Origin: Malaya genurostris
Taxonomy: Eukaryota; Arthropoda; Insecta; Diptera; Culicidae
Direction: 5' to 3'
Length of the DNA: 64,000 nt
Assembly (NCBI RefSeq): GCF_030247185.1
Contig: NC_080572.1
Coordinates: 11,487,007 to 11,551,006 of the forward strand
Position 1 is the stretch's first letter. Each line of letters begins with the position of its first letter. This document shows, piece after piece, positions 24,001 through 35,775 of the stretch. The notes beneath the pieces are model-generated. The model did not search any database. It was given only the letters and a program-made list of their open reading frames with translations, and was not told the DNA's origin. Both the position numbers and the translations under genes were made by a program.

Positions 24001-26466
24001 CAAGTCAAATGTGTCTGTTAAGACATCAGTTTTAGCTAAATCAGTTGTGAAGTTGAAGATATGTTAGGTTTTTATATGCTTTGAATAAAAAAATTTATTA
24101 TATTTCTACGCTGATTCTATGTACATCTAACGTTAAATTTACATGAGTTTTTCATAGTGTGTATCCTATTATAAGATCGTCATAAGAGGTTACGAAATTT
24201 ATGCGATGTTGTAAGAATTGCATGTCAATTTCTGAAACAACAAAGCAAAGTTCACACTGATCTAACATTTTGAAAATCTTAATAGGTTCATTTCGAATCA
24301 TAATTATTGAATTATGTTAATATACAAAACGACAAAACTTTTTTTGTGGGCTATCCGATCACGAATTCTATGATTCGTTGCTTTAAAAATCTCCACATGT
24401 GGAGAACGAAAGGCGATTTTCAATCTCGATGATGGACTGGATATTTCGTCTCAGTGAGAATACGCTCAGTATCCCAAAGAATACGAATAATGGAACAGCT
24501 ATTCTTTGAAATGAAACTTATTAATTATTTCACTAATATCAGACAAATCAAATTATATGACACGAATTAGATCTTCCTTAAAATTGTTCTTACAATGAAA
24601 GAAAAACTTGCGCAAAAACCTTTCTCTGCTGAAATCTGTTGGATTTGTTCGCTCAACTTAGAGTTGAGTTTTCCTGGCAATCTATACACTACAAACACCG
24701 TTTTTTCACACAGAATAATTATTTTTAGTAAATAAACATGTTCTTGAATTTGTTTGCTAACTTTTTGTTCAATCTTCAAACCAATTCAATATTGAGCATT
24801 GCTTAGAATCCGCGCGTTGTTTTGTTTTGATTGTCGTAGCAACCTTGAAAGCCGGGTCACTTCGTCGAAAGCCGTTTTACTGAATCTATTTTGTCGAATC
24901 AATAATAATTCTTAGGATTTATTTCGGTGTGTAAATCTGGTAAATTCTTCCTATCAGACCTTGTTGCCACTCGTTCGGTTTTTGACAAATCGATAGAATC
25001 TAACTAAGGGTTAATCGGGGAAAAAGAGTAAACCTGCCTAGATGTGATTTTTTGCAGCTAGCAAAATATATTTAAAATTTAATAAATACATGCTGAGTAC
25101 TAAAAATTTGGAAAACTGGAATTTTACCAAAGGAAAATCAAAAAAAGATTATTCGTTAAAGTTTTCAAATGAAACACTGTACGAATTTATGATGCTGGTA
25201 TAAAAATGATGTCATGAATCTTACAAAAGTGGTACAGGTTAAATATGTAATTCTGAATTTAGAAATTTTTGATGCATCAAAAAATAAACTTTTTGGTTTT
25301 CACTACTCATTTCGTCTAAGCGTAAAACGACCGAGTCCGCTACTGAACAAACCATCTATGGTCAAGCTTGATTTTGTGACAGCGCATATCTCGCAGCCTG
25401 CTTTAATTCCTGTCTCAACCGTCTCACAGTGGTCCAAAACTGGAAAAAGACGGCCAAAAGTATGTACTGATATTCACTGATTTTTAAGAGCTAACGTGTC
25501 TTCGAAGAAGTTTTACAAGATTATATTACGCTTCTTTTGAAAGTGGCACCTTAATTCTTTTTAAGGGAGTGGTACCAATTTAAAAAAAAAATAATTTTTT
25601 TTTCACAAAAAAAAATTTTTTCTATCTCATTTTGAAGAAAAAAACATTTGAAGTATTTTTGCTGAAGATATAAATAATGTAAAAAAAATATTTTTAGAGA
25701 TGCATTCACTTTATTTTAAAAACAGTTTTTTTGGATTTATCTACGTAGAATCTTCAGCTATCAGCTCATCAGCTCATCAGCTCATTTAGATTGAACTGAA
25801 GGTTTGTTTTGAGTGCTGTTTTTCCGCCGTTTTTCTTACTCCGTTTTTCTTTCATAGGCATGGTCGAAATCATTGATGCACAAAGAACAATGCTATGCGA
25901 ACTAACTTGTCTGCGAATTATTATTATGTCACATTTGTGAATATATGCAAAAGTGGCATCCCTGAATGTACCTTAGCCTACTGAGTGAGAGGAAAGATTT
26001 CTTATTGACAATGGCTCATTCAATCTGTTGAAAAACGGTAGATACACATTTGGAAGAACGAACAAAAGCTCATGTACATATTTTTCCTCATTTATAACTC
26101 GCTCTTCAAGAGCCGAAGATCCGTTCAGCTCGTAGCTTGTTTTCACCTTACCAGCAGGTCATTTTTTCAAAAATCTGTAATAATCCAAAAACTCTCACTA
26201 TTTCCTACCGCTCTGTAATTTTTGGTGCTAAACTGTGATCAATTTTAAAAATCTATGATCGATTCTAGAATCTGTGTAAATCTGTGACAATTTTCAGAAA
26301 TCTGTGCCATTTTTGAAATCCGTGCAAAAGGTTGAAAATCTGTAAAACACAGATTAATCTGTGAACCTGGTATCCCTGCTTACCAGTGCGGTGAACTGCT
26401 GAGTTGCGGTTCATTTAAAAAGAGCTGTGAGCTATCAGCTCACTTTAAAGATTCGATTCACTGGAA
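24001..26466. other. AT-rich sequence with short degenerate tandems
   Basis: No gene is supported. AGCTCATC words are iterated at about 25,755-25,785. A degenerate tandem of AAATCTGTGNNAATTTT-like units (about six) occupies roughly 26,170-26,370. Confidence 0.45.
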
Positions 26467-26468
26467 TA

Positions 26469-26671
26469 CAGACCTTTTCAAAATTATAAGCCCACTCATA
26501 AATTTCATAAAGATACAAAAAAAAGGAATAGTTTTAGGATTTTTTTTTTCGATGGAGCATGAAAAAACACGCAAAACACGAATGTAAGTCGAACAGTTGA
26601 TTGATTTCGCTGAAAAACTTTGTGATAGAACGTTTTTAAGGAAAAATGGCTTTTCAAAATTATAAGGCCAC
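26469..26671. repeat. Left IR/DR end of the Tc1-like transposon
   Basis: Outer direct-repeat copy at 26469-26493 and inner copy at 26651-26671, separated by AT-rich sequence. The outer copy has one change (AAGCCCAC for AAGGCCAC). Confidence 0.85.
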
Positions 26672-27288
26672 TTGCAGTTTATTGAGGTTCGGATGATTAA
26701 AATAAACCACAAAAAGCATCAAATGATCCGTTGCTCCACCGGAACGGTTAATTGTCTGAAAAATACGATTTGGAATACTTTGCACCAATTTCTGCAGTGT
26801 TGCCAGTTCAATAGCTTCCCAAGACTGAAGAATATCATTTTTTAGCTCTTGTAATGATAAAGATTGACGATTATCGGCATAAATTTGTTGTACCATTTTA
26901 CCCCAGAGATTCTCAATTGGATTTAAATCCGGTGAAAAGATCTGTCCAAAATATCAATTTTCTCGGACTTTAACAATTTCATTGTTTCAGCACTTTTATG
27001 AATACTGGCGTTATCCTGCTGGAAAATGAGCTTTGACTTGCGTCTTCTTTTAATAACTGGCAGCAGACTAGCTTTGGGGACATTTATGTAATAGGAACTT
27101 TTCATTTTGTGCGATACAAATAGATGTTCCAGCCTGCCGGTTGCACATAACGTACCCCAAACCATTACAGATCCACCGCCAAAATTTCTCTGTGAGAAAT
27201 ATCGTGGTTCCTTACGTAGATCACGCCAATAATCGTTGAATCCGTCTGGTCCGTCCTGGTTAAACTTTTTTTCATCCGAGAATATCAC

Positions 27289-27368
27289 CTGTAATAGTTT
27301 AACACATTTGTTATTAAATAGTTTAAATGCGTTTGTTTTTTTTTTAATATTGCAGAACATGTTCATAC
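27289..27368 (-). other. Spliceosomal intron in the Tc1-like transposase
   Basis: On the minus strand the exon ends TTGGAAAAAG, followed by GTATGAACATG, a T- and A-rich interior and ACTATTACAG. Removing the 80 nt joins WKK to VIFSDEKKFN in frame, the expected continuity for this transposase group. The intact splice sites suggest the source element was expressed as a spliced mRNA. Confidence 0.88.
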
Positions 27369-27749
27369 CTTTTTCCAATCTTGGGGCATGTTCCGACGTG
27401 CAAATTCCAGTCGAGCTTCCTTGTGATGAGATAGTAAACGAGGAGCACTGTTCATTTTTGCTCGAACTATGTTGGGCGAAAGTTTTAATGCCCTCCAAAC
27501 CGTCGAAGCTGAAGCTTCCAACTTATGTTCAGTGCGGATTTGTGAACAACTCAAGGTAGAATTCGCAGATTTATTGACAAATCGACGAGTATCTCTCTCT
27601 GACAGTTTCTTTTTGCGTCCTGCATTTTTATTCTGATCATACTTTGCTGGATTTTTCAGAAAATTTGCGACAGCGCATCTGCTACAACCAATTTTTCTTG
27701 CAATTTTCCTGATCCCCCATCCTACCTTCTTGAAGGTCAACATTTGTCC

Positions 27750-28821
27750 TTTTTTATAGTTTTTTTTATTCGGCTCTTTTGCACTTAAGCTTAACGCGGC
27801 CATTTTACAATAAAAAAAATGTTTATTTTTTTTTTGCTGGATCTTGTAGTAATTTTGTCCCTTGGAGGAGAGGCGCTTTCACTGTTATCTACCGAATGAA
27901 GGGGAGCAGTGGTTCGCTATTCACGCTCGGTTCGGCATCACTGTTATTGGCGGAACAACCGTTACTTATTTGACAGGCATTGGGTAGGTTGTTAACTGCA
28001 GCTGGTGAAATTTGTTCTATAGGGGATACTGATGGTTTCGTTGAGGGGGATGCTTCATTGTTGGTGGCTGTCACAGATGTACTGGGGTTGCTTGAGGTTG
28101 GTGTGAAGGAAGCACCGTTGTCCTTCGGTGTAGTTGTCTCCTTGTCCACTTTATCACATGGCTTACCGTAGTGAACAGCTTTTTGACAATATTGACATGT
28201 GGCCATCTGATTGTCATAGGTAACAAGTGATTTGCACGGAATTCTTGTATCCTGACCGAATGTCACATAAGAAGGTATAGGCCTCTTCAAGCGCATGCGT
28301 AACAAACGTACGCCATTTAGAAAACCTGGGAAAAAGTTCTTTCACTTTTCTTTTTCGATGGAGAGAATCTCTCCGTACTGGGACATAGAAAATCATGCAC
28401 ACGCACTTCTATAGCACTATCTTCCATATATACTGGAATGTTGTACTTGATGTTCGCGTGCTCCACATAGTGCACATTGTTATTGTCTTTTGCGAATTGA
28501 ATAGCATCCAACTCTTTAAAAAACTGGATGTAAACAACATTATTTGTCTTATTGCATTGAAGTAAATGCACACGTTTAATGTCAAGATGCATTTGCTCCT
28601 TAAGCAAACCTTCAAGTTCTCGTATCGAAGGTCGAATTTTGCACTGCCTGAAGTCAACAATAATTGTATTCTTTCGTAGCGGTGGTAGTTTTTGTTCGTT
28701 TGATTTACTCATTTTCGAGGTCTATTGTTCACTACACAATACTGTACTTGGTTTCTTCCGTCCCGAACGTAAACGGATTTGTTTTATCGACTGACTTGGA
28801 TGAGATGTGAATGCGAATTTT
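27750..28821 (-). mobile_element. ORF1-only non-LTR retroelement (1072 bp) inserted in the Tc1 transposase
   Basis: The insert is bounded by a 14-bp direct duplication of transposase codons: GTCAACATTTGTCC at 27,736-27,749 and GTTAACATTTGACC at 28,822-28,835 (12 of 14 identical). On the minus strand it starts with a leader of about 109 nt, carries an ORF1 (28,712 to 27,889), then about 140 nt of tail ending in an A-rich run (ATAAAAAAAACTATAAAAAA) abutting the target duplication. No endonuclease or RT sequence is present. Target duplication, poly(A) end and orientation show it arrived by target-primed reverse transcription. It is either an internally deleted LINE or a non-autonomous ORF1-only family comparable in design to mammalian HAL1. 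Confidence 0.85.
27889..28712 (-). pseudogene. Non-LTR ORF1 protein: RRM-like fold plus CCHC zinc knuckle
   Basis: The start (MSKSNEQKLPPLRKNT) leads into a segment resembling the nucleic-acid-binding N-terminal fold of LINE ORF1 proteins (residues about 15-95, including VHLLQCNKTNNVVYIQF). It then reaches the conserved block LKRPIPSYVTFGQ and one CCHC knuckle, CQYCQKAVHYGKPC (C-X2-C-X4-H-X4-C), followed by a Ser/Thr/Pro/Asn-rich tail. A one-base shift near 28,390 and an in-frame TGA in place of an expected Trp codon near 28,347 separate the two halves (28,317-28,712 and 27,889-28,305). ORF1 proteins coat element RNA. The damage means this copy is not functional. Confidence 0.88.
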
Positions 28822-28947
28822 GTTAACATTTGACCTGGTTCTTGTTGATTCAGTCTCTTTCGCTTACCCATAGTCACATAACGCTGTTAAATGAATAACA
28901 ATGATGTTTATAATCACAATATTCAACACAAACTGACAAACATACAA

Positions 28948-29149
28948 GGTGGCCTTATAATTTTGAAAAGGGATAATTACTAACTTCAGCTGCTTCGGCT
29001 TTGTTTGTCAACAAATATGCGAAACGAAATTGTTTTGTTTGTATTTGTGTCATTCTTCATCGATTGCCATCGTTGAATTAGGGTGGTCCCTTCAAAATCA
29101 GGCGAAAACTTGAAATTCGAGGGTGGCCTTATAATTTTGAAAAGGTCTG
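28948..29149. repeat. Right IR/DR end of the Tc1-like transposon
   Basis: Inner direct-repeat copy at about 28,948-28,970 and outer copy at 29,123-29,149, in inverted orientation relative to the left end. A third partial match (GGTGGTCCCTTCAAAATC) lies between them near 29,080. Confidence 0.85.
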
Positions 29150-29151
29150 TA

Positions 29152-29340
29152 GCACAGGAGCGAACTGTCCATCTCTACGCTCACTGCAAAAGTGAGTTAC
29201 AGAAATAGCAGACGCGTGACGCCCTCCGTTTCTTAACCATTCAGCATGGCCATAGTGAAAATAAGTCACACGAATAGTACTTAGGATATTCTCATTGGAA
29301 ACTAAATTGGATTAGGAATATATTTTCCAATAACTATTCT
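29152..29340. other. Short unassigned spacer
   Basis: No feature seen. Confidence 0.4.
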
Positions 29341-29865
29341 AAAAGTTTGTTGCATTAAGTTGCATATTTCGCTTCAGTACAAAGTTTCCTAGGTAAAAAA
29401 AGGTAAAATGATGCATAACTTTTCCAGAAAAGAATAAACCTATGCATTACCTTCTACAAAATTATGGGATTTTATATTTTCTACAATTATTCCAAATAAA
29501 GTATGTATAAAAAACTGACTTGAAACAAGTTAGGATTAGAAAATTTTAATTCAATAACTAAAACTAACTTTGAAAAGGCCAAAAAAAAAGTTCCATCGAG
29601 TTCCACTTAGATTGTTTTTTATAGTATTAAGCATATCTTTTCCTATAAATTTTGTAAAAATCATCTGCATAAAGTTGCATATTTCGCCTCGGTGTAAGGT
29701 TTTATCATAGGTAAAAAAAAAGATAAAATGATGTATAACTTTGCCAGAAAACAACAAACCTATGCACTACCTTCAACAAAAATATGGGATTTTTCATTTT
29801 CTTCAATTATTTCAAACAAAGTATGCATAAAAAAAAAACTCGAAACAAGTTATGAATAAAAAACT
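29340..29865. repeat. Tandem duplication, period about 315 bp
   Basis: Two diverged copies share AAGTTGCATATTTCGC, GGTAAAAAAAGGTAAAATGATG, the CCTATGCA(T/C)TACCTTC block and GAAACAAGTTA in the same order (first at 29,357, second at 29,672). No coding capacity. Confidence 0.75.
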
Positions 29866-32340
29866 GATTTTAGGGGGGTTGCCACGAAAACGCTTTGTAT
29901 ATCCGAAACGGTGCGACCTAGACTTTTGGTAAATTTGACAAAGTAAATTATTTTCAATAGTTCTAAAACTTTGCAGAAGAAAAAAAATTTCTATCTCGTC
30001 AGAAAAAAAAGTTATGGTTATATTTTTTTGTCAAAGTAGGCCATGAACAATTAGGGATAGAATCAAATTACGCGGTATATATTTGTAAAAAAATTCTTTA
30101 AAGCAACTATATGCATTAAAAAAACGGTTTGGCAGCCACTGATTTATGTCCACGTTTTTATTAATTCGAACCACTGTGCGTCCGTACAAAAAGTTTACTA
30201 CTTCAGAATGCGATAAGTTTCAATCAATACCGTTATCACTTCTTTTGTTTAGCATTTAATTTTATTACGTTTTCCTTTCACTAGTCTCGGTGGCCGCTGC
30301 ATCCGAAAACAAAACTGCATCATCATACCACCCGCAGAGAGTTGTTTTTTTTGTGTCACGTGTCGGTCTTTTTTTCGTTCTTAAATCCAAAGTATCGAGA
30401 TGATGTCATTCGACCAGCTCGCACGAATCGTTTCTCTTCACACGATCACAAAGTCAATGCTGTTCTCAACTCAGTGACCTCAGGCGAATTTTTAGCCACT
30501 CGTCCACCGTGTAACCATGTGTCACCGAAACTTTTTAGAACCGGTATCGGTGAGACACAATAGAGGATGTTCTGCTCTTCGGAAGTAGGATGCCAAAATT
30601 TGAATGCACGTGCAGCGGGCCCTCGAGCGGTTGTGTTTCGTGTAATTAAATCATAAAAAGCAAATTATCCGGTATTTCAAGCAAGTTCACAGCTCCCGCA
30701 ACCATCATCAATGGGTGGATGTTCGGGAGGCGGTCACCTTCCAGTGCCCTGTAGCAATCGACCCGTGTCAAGGTGGATGAATGGGCGAGTTTCATCGCCT
30801 CTCATCCTCAGCACGATACAGTGTGAACCCAAAATACCGTGCTCTAAAGCGATTTGGTGCAGAATCAACACGGCATTTGAAACATTTTTGCTGGAGTGAA
30901 GACATTCTTTCGTATACTGTTTTTTTTCAATGTTGTCCTATTTTGATCAATTTCCTTGATTTGGATAATTTCAAACTTTGTACTTGAATCGGTGAAGGTG
31001 GTCGATTTTATTTCCTCCTACATCGGCTAACTGGTCAAATCCGACACGATTGCGTGGGTGATTTAGAGAGTAATGGTGTTTGTGGTTGAAATACATCTAC
31101 CAAGTTAGCCAACACCAGAGAGCTGGCAGTGAGTGGTGTTGGACGTGGGAAAAATCTAGCACCATCGCATTGTATTTTCTTCGTGTTTTTGACCCGGACC
31201 AGGAGCCAGTCGAAAAATTCGAACGTTCAGCGCCTTTTATCCGTTTCTACCGGTCATTCCTCCAGTATGTATTCACTGATGCAGACCATTCTGCAAAAAA
31301 AATACGTATAATGAAATAACGTAAAACGGCGATGATAAAAAGTATGAGAAAAATTCCCCACCCCCACCGAGAATTTACCGTTTGATGCGGGGGTGTCACG
31401 GGACAAACATCGTTCGAGGGACGCGTGGGGAGGACAGCAAAAAATAAACGATGCATGTTGCGCGCTTCGAGTTGAGCTGGACTAGCGGAACGAGTGCATT
31501 TATATTTCGAAAAACGTTTATATTTATATCGATAATCTTGTTTCGAGAAGCAACAGCAAACAAGGTCCGGCTTGTGGGGGTATTTTTTTCATCGGAAGTC
31601 AGAGATGCCTGCTCCAACATCGGGTCATCGGGACATTTGACGGTTTCGATACAATGAAAACAACTTGTCAGTTTTGATTTCGCTGGTAAAATGCAGAGTT
31701 TTATATAACCAGATTACTCTAAGTGTGACAAAAAATACCTATAAAACGTTTCGAAACAATTCGTCTCCATGCCCCGGAAAAGAGATATTCAATTACCTAA
31801 ATTGAACTAATACTCGAAGTTATATGTAGATATTAGATATATGTTAATATATCAAACAACCCGTTTAGTATCATGTTAAGGACACGATAAAAACATAAAC
31901 AGTTTTTTAATTCCATTTGAAATGTTATTCCATTCAGTTTCTGTAGAATCGCTAGGTGACGTTAGCAGTTCAATATAAAGTGCTAAACGAAGCATAAACT
32001 CGCGATGAAAAACTCGTATGAAAACATTCCACTGACCAAGTTGACAAGGGATAATTGCACCATTTATTTTGATTGCCGATCTCAGCTGAGGAAATCTCGG
32101 CAAGTAATTTTTAACCGAATTATCAGCAAAATATAACGTTTTGTTACTGCAGTACTCTCAGGTACGGTTGTCAACAAATGTTTCTATTCGCTGATATTTC
32201 GGTAGAAATGACATTTTTGGCAGCTGGATATTGAAAACTTGTTGAAAGATGTAATAATAAATGAGCCAAATTTAGTGGGTGCATGACAATATTCGTTCAT
32301 TGAACGGATCCCTATTAGAAAATAGCGCTAAAAGGCGGGT
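29866..32340. other. No supported gene
   Basis: 30,240-31,650 is less repetitive and has several short ORFs without domains. The remainder is AT-rich. Confidence 0.35.
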
Positions 32341-32343
32341 ATC

Positions 32344-34285
32344 TCGGACCCTGTATCTCCTAAACCAGAAGTCGGATCTGACTAAAAAGTAAGATGGTTT
32401 ATAGGATTTTGAGACCTCTCATTTGAATCATAGTTGATTCTTAGATTTCATTTGAATCTTGGATCGGTTCAGCCATCTACGAGAAAAATGAATTGCATTA
32501 TTTTAATTTCGTTTCACATATCATCCTGTGGTTCCGCAATCAGAAGTCGGATCCAAACGTAGTTCAGGAACCTTGTTTGGGAGTATACGACTTTTCATAT
32601 GAATCTGAGTTTGTAGAGTTTGTAGTTTAGCCATCTCCGAGAAAATTGAGTGAAATTATTTGTCACACTCGCATTTGCTGATCTCGACGAACTGATTCGA
32701 AAGGTATATGGGTGTTGTGTTTTCCAGCATTTATTGCTGTAATCAGTTTAAAACAATATAATTATGGAATTGCTTTCAACTCGAAAATTCATCTGGTTTA
32801 CATATTCGAACGATTATGTTGCCAAAAACGAACCGTGCTAAAATCGGTCCGAGGCAAATTGTCATAAAAAAGGATGCTGTACACAGTCTTTTTGGTACTT
32901 AGAAACAATTGTATGTAACAGTATAAAAAATCGTGTTTCACGTTGCTCCCAAGCATTGCCTTGTCATACAAATTCCTACTGCTGGAATAGGGGGAAAAGT
33001 CGCTTATACAAAAATGTCGATATTTCCGTTGAAAATGGATGAATTTTAATCATCTATGGCTTGCTGGATAGCTATTGCCGTGTGGAATCTAAGTATAGAA
33101 ACATATTCTGTTTTCAAGGTCAAATGTGATAGTCAAAAATCTGAAAATTTTGATATAAAACTTCGTATAACTCATAAAGTAAACATCCGATCTCAAAACC
33201 ATTCAATAGCGTTCTGGGTGACGGGGAGACCTTTCATTTGCGACTAGTTTGATCGAAATCGGTCCAGTCATCTCTGAAATATCGACCTTTTTGTTGACAA
33301 CACACATACAGACACACACATTGGTATATTACATTTGGCACTCCGGGCCTCGGAAAATTTTTCTAAAGTTTGAGCGAATTCTATACCTATTCTATACCCG
33401 TCACCCAGAACGCTATTGAATGGTTTTGAGATCGGATGTTTACTTTTATAGTTATACGAAGTATTATGTCAAAATTTTCAGTTTTTCGACAGTATCCGTC
33501 ATAATTGACCTTGAAATGCTTTTAGACTTCGATTCCACACTGTAATAGCTATCCAACAAGCCATAGATTGTTAAAATCCATCCATTTTTAACAAAGATAT
33601 CGATATTTTTGTGTAAGCGACTTTGACCCTTATTCCAGTAGTAGGAATTTTCAGCGCTATATGGTAATGCAATGCTTGGGAGCAACGTGAAACACGATTT
33701 TTTATACTGTTACATACATTTGTTTCTAAGTACCCAAAAGACTGTGTACAGAATGATATTTTGCCTCGGACCGATTTTAGCACGGTTCGTTTTTGGCAAC
33801 ATGATTGTTCGAATATGACTTAAATAAACTAGATGATGTCAGAATTTTCGAGTTTAAAGCAATTTCATAATTATATTGATTTAAACTACTTACAACAATA
33901 AATGCTGGAAGAATATAACAGCCATATACCAATCGAATCAGTTCGTCGAAATCAGCAAATGCGTGTGTGACCAATAATTTCACTCAATTTTTGTGGAGAT
34001 GACTCAACCGTTTTCTACAAACTCAGATTCATATGAAAAGTCGTATGCTCCCAAACAAGGTTCCTGAATTATGTTTGGTTCCGACCTCTCATTCCGGGAC
34101 TACGGGATGGTATGTGTAACGAAACTAAAATAGTGTAATTTTTTTTTCTCGTAGATGGCTGAACCGATCTAAGATTCAAATGAAATCTAAGAATCATCTA
34201 AAATTGAAATGAAAAGTTTTAAGATTCTATAAAACATCTTGTTTTTCAGTCAGATCCAACTTCCGGTTTCGGAGGAACAGGGTGA
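32344..34285. repeat. Large head-to-head inverted repeat (arms about 0.88 kb, spacer about 180 bp)
   Basis: The left arm (32,344-33,221) is the reverse complement of the right arm (33,401-34,285). Both are copies of the 17.7-19.5 kb family. The symmetry starts at the word GTCACCCAGAACGCTATTG on either side of the spacer. The left copy keeps the family's 5' end (33,222-33,395); the right one lacks it. Confidence 0.85.
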
Positions 34286-35035
34286 TTGGTATAAAAATGT
34301 CTATTTTACATAAACTAATCAGGTTTATCGGGTTAGCAGATTTGGATAGTCGATAATCAAATAAACTTATTTCATTTTTGGTTGTATTCAGTTTTCGTTT
34401 CGGAAGGCACCCAAAAATTTAATTTGCATTACGATTCCTCAAAGATGTCTACATTGATTTTCAAACATTTTGAAACAAATGTAAATTATACAGCTCCTGA
34501 GGTGGATTTAACTGACTTCGGCTACACCGAATTCCGAATTGCAGTGCCAGTATCGAATCGTTTCTCAAAGCTCAATCGTTTTCCCAAAAAAATCCAAATC
34601 GAATTTCAGAAAAACAAGTTCAAATTAAAATAAATCCAATTTTATCCAATTCTGACTTCTGATTCTGGAATTGTAGGATGATGAAAAGCTTTAAAGTTGG
34701 ACTCAAAAATATTGCAATTCATTCGTCGTATGGCCATACGAATCGGTTTGGGTTATGCTGGTTCCTGAATACCGGCTCTGGAAGTACCTTAAATTATTTT
34801 AAACTCTAAAGTGGAAATTACTTCGACATACGATGGAATGTTTAATCGATTGTTGCACTTTACATTACAGATTTGACATTACAGAGTAATGAGTGATTAA
34901 AATCTCAAATTGCCATTTAAAACGACGGACAATAGAATAATGTCATGGAAACTGAAACACCGAAGAATATTCATGCCAAAAACATATGCGGATTGATAAA
35001 AAAGGTATCATCTCACTGCTAGGTGGATTAAGCAC
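33401..35035 (+). repeat. Interspersed repeat family 'AGGTGGATTAA', plus-oriented copy
   Basis: Collinear with 17,880-19,490 through to the terminal CACTGCTAGGTGGATTAAG. It is followed directly by ATATATAAAAAAAGGTAAAAC, the reverse complement of the start of the 17.7-kb copy. Confidence 0.8.
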
Positions 35036-35269
35036 ATTTTATATATAAAAAAAGGTAAAACATTAAGATTGATATTTTTCAGGTGAAAAAAATGTAAATT
35101 TCTTATTCGTTTATTCAATTTGTATCTATTTGTTAGTGTTATTACAAGATAATGATGACGATGCTTTTCTATAAAAGTACAAGTCACTCATAAAATAAAA
35201 AATCTCTTAGTCCCACAGGTTGTCATTGCATTTCACATCGTCATTTAGAGCGACGATGCAAAAAAAGGT

Positions 35270-35775
35270 AAAATTCTTCTAGATTTGGCTTTAGACTGAT
35301 TCAATTGGTAGGATATGTTAGTTACTTACTAAACGAACCGACTTCGGCTATACTGGTTCTAAGTTCTCGGTTCCAGAAGTACCGGAAATAGTGGTCAAAC
35401 AGTTTAAAGCGAAACTCACTCAATTTTCTCAGATATGATTTGATCGATTTTAACAAACAGGTTCAAACGAAAGTTCCTATAGTCTCATAGGCTGCTGTTT
35501 CCGGGTCCGGGTCTGGGTCCGACTTCCGGTTCCAGAACTATAAGGTAAAGTGTGTTTAATCATTTAGTGCGACAATGTAAAGTAAAAAAAAATCTTATTA
35601 ACTTGACATAGCTGTTTACAAATTGAAAGGGTTATGTTAGTTTATACCCAAAGAAAGTTTCTTATTTTATTCAAGATTGAAACAAAAAATTTCTTCACAA
35701 AATCTTTTAGTGATATTTTTGAAAACATAAGTAATACGAGAAAGGCATCATTACACCACTAGGTGGATTCAAAAA
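35270..35775 (+). repeat. Partial copy of a related 'AGGTGGATT' family
   Basis: Contains the GACTTCGGCTATACTGGTTC, AATTTTCTCAGATATGATTTG and GACTTCCGGTTCCAGAACTA-type blocks in family order and ends GAAAGGCATCATTACACCACTAGGTGGATT. Confidence 0.7.

Larger units (their letters stand above)
26660..28871 (-). pseudogene. Tc1-like transposase (DD34E) with an 80-nt intron, disrupted
   Basis: The original start is ATG at 28,871 (MGKRKRLNQQEPGQMLT), after which a retroposed element separates it from the rest. Coding resumes at 27,749 with GQMLTFKKVGWGIRKIARK and the paired helix-turn-helix region to about 27,370. A GT-AG intron follows, then the catalytic domain VIFSDEKKFN (first Asp), FGGGSVMVWGTL, IFQQDNASIHKS (second Asp) and PDLNPIENLWG (Glu). 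By family spacing this is D-D-34-E. A small deletion near 26,945 removes the usual WP residues and shifts the frame before the Glu block. The C-terminal part runs to the stop at 26,660, next to the left end. The enzyme would cut and paste the element at TA sites; insertion plus frameshift make this copy inactive. Confidence 0.92.
26469..29149 (-). mobile_element. Tc1-like (DD34E) transposon with IR/DR ends, TA target
   Basis: The outer ends are inverted copies beginning CAGACCTTTTCAAAATTATA and flanked by TA (26467-26468 and 29150-29151). The word TTTTCAAAATTATAAGGCCAC is repeated about 180 bp inside each end (26651-26671 and 28950-28970), giving the inverted-repeat/direct-repeat arrangement known from some Tc1 elements such as Sleeping Beauty. 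In between lies one transposase gene on the minus strand, interrupted by a retroposed non-LTR fragment. The total of 2681 bp is about 1.6 kb once the insert and its target duplication are discounted, a normal Tc1 size. The catalytic gene is broken, but the ends look complete. Confidence 0.9.

Noticed and set aside
27749..27803. ATG at 27,803 as the start of the Tc1 transposase (MAALSLSAKE...)
   Set aside because: This segment is the A-rich tail of the inserted retroelement. The true transposase start lies at 28,871, beyond the 14-bp duplication.
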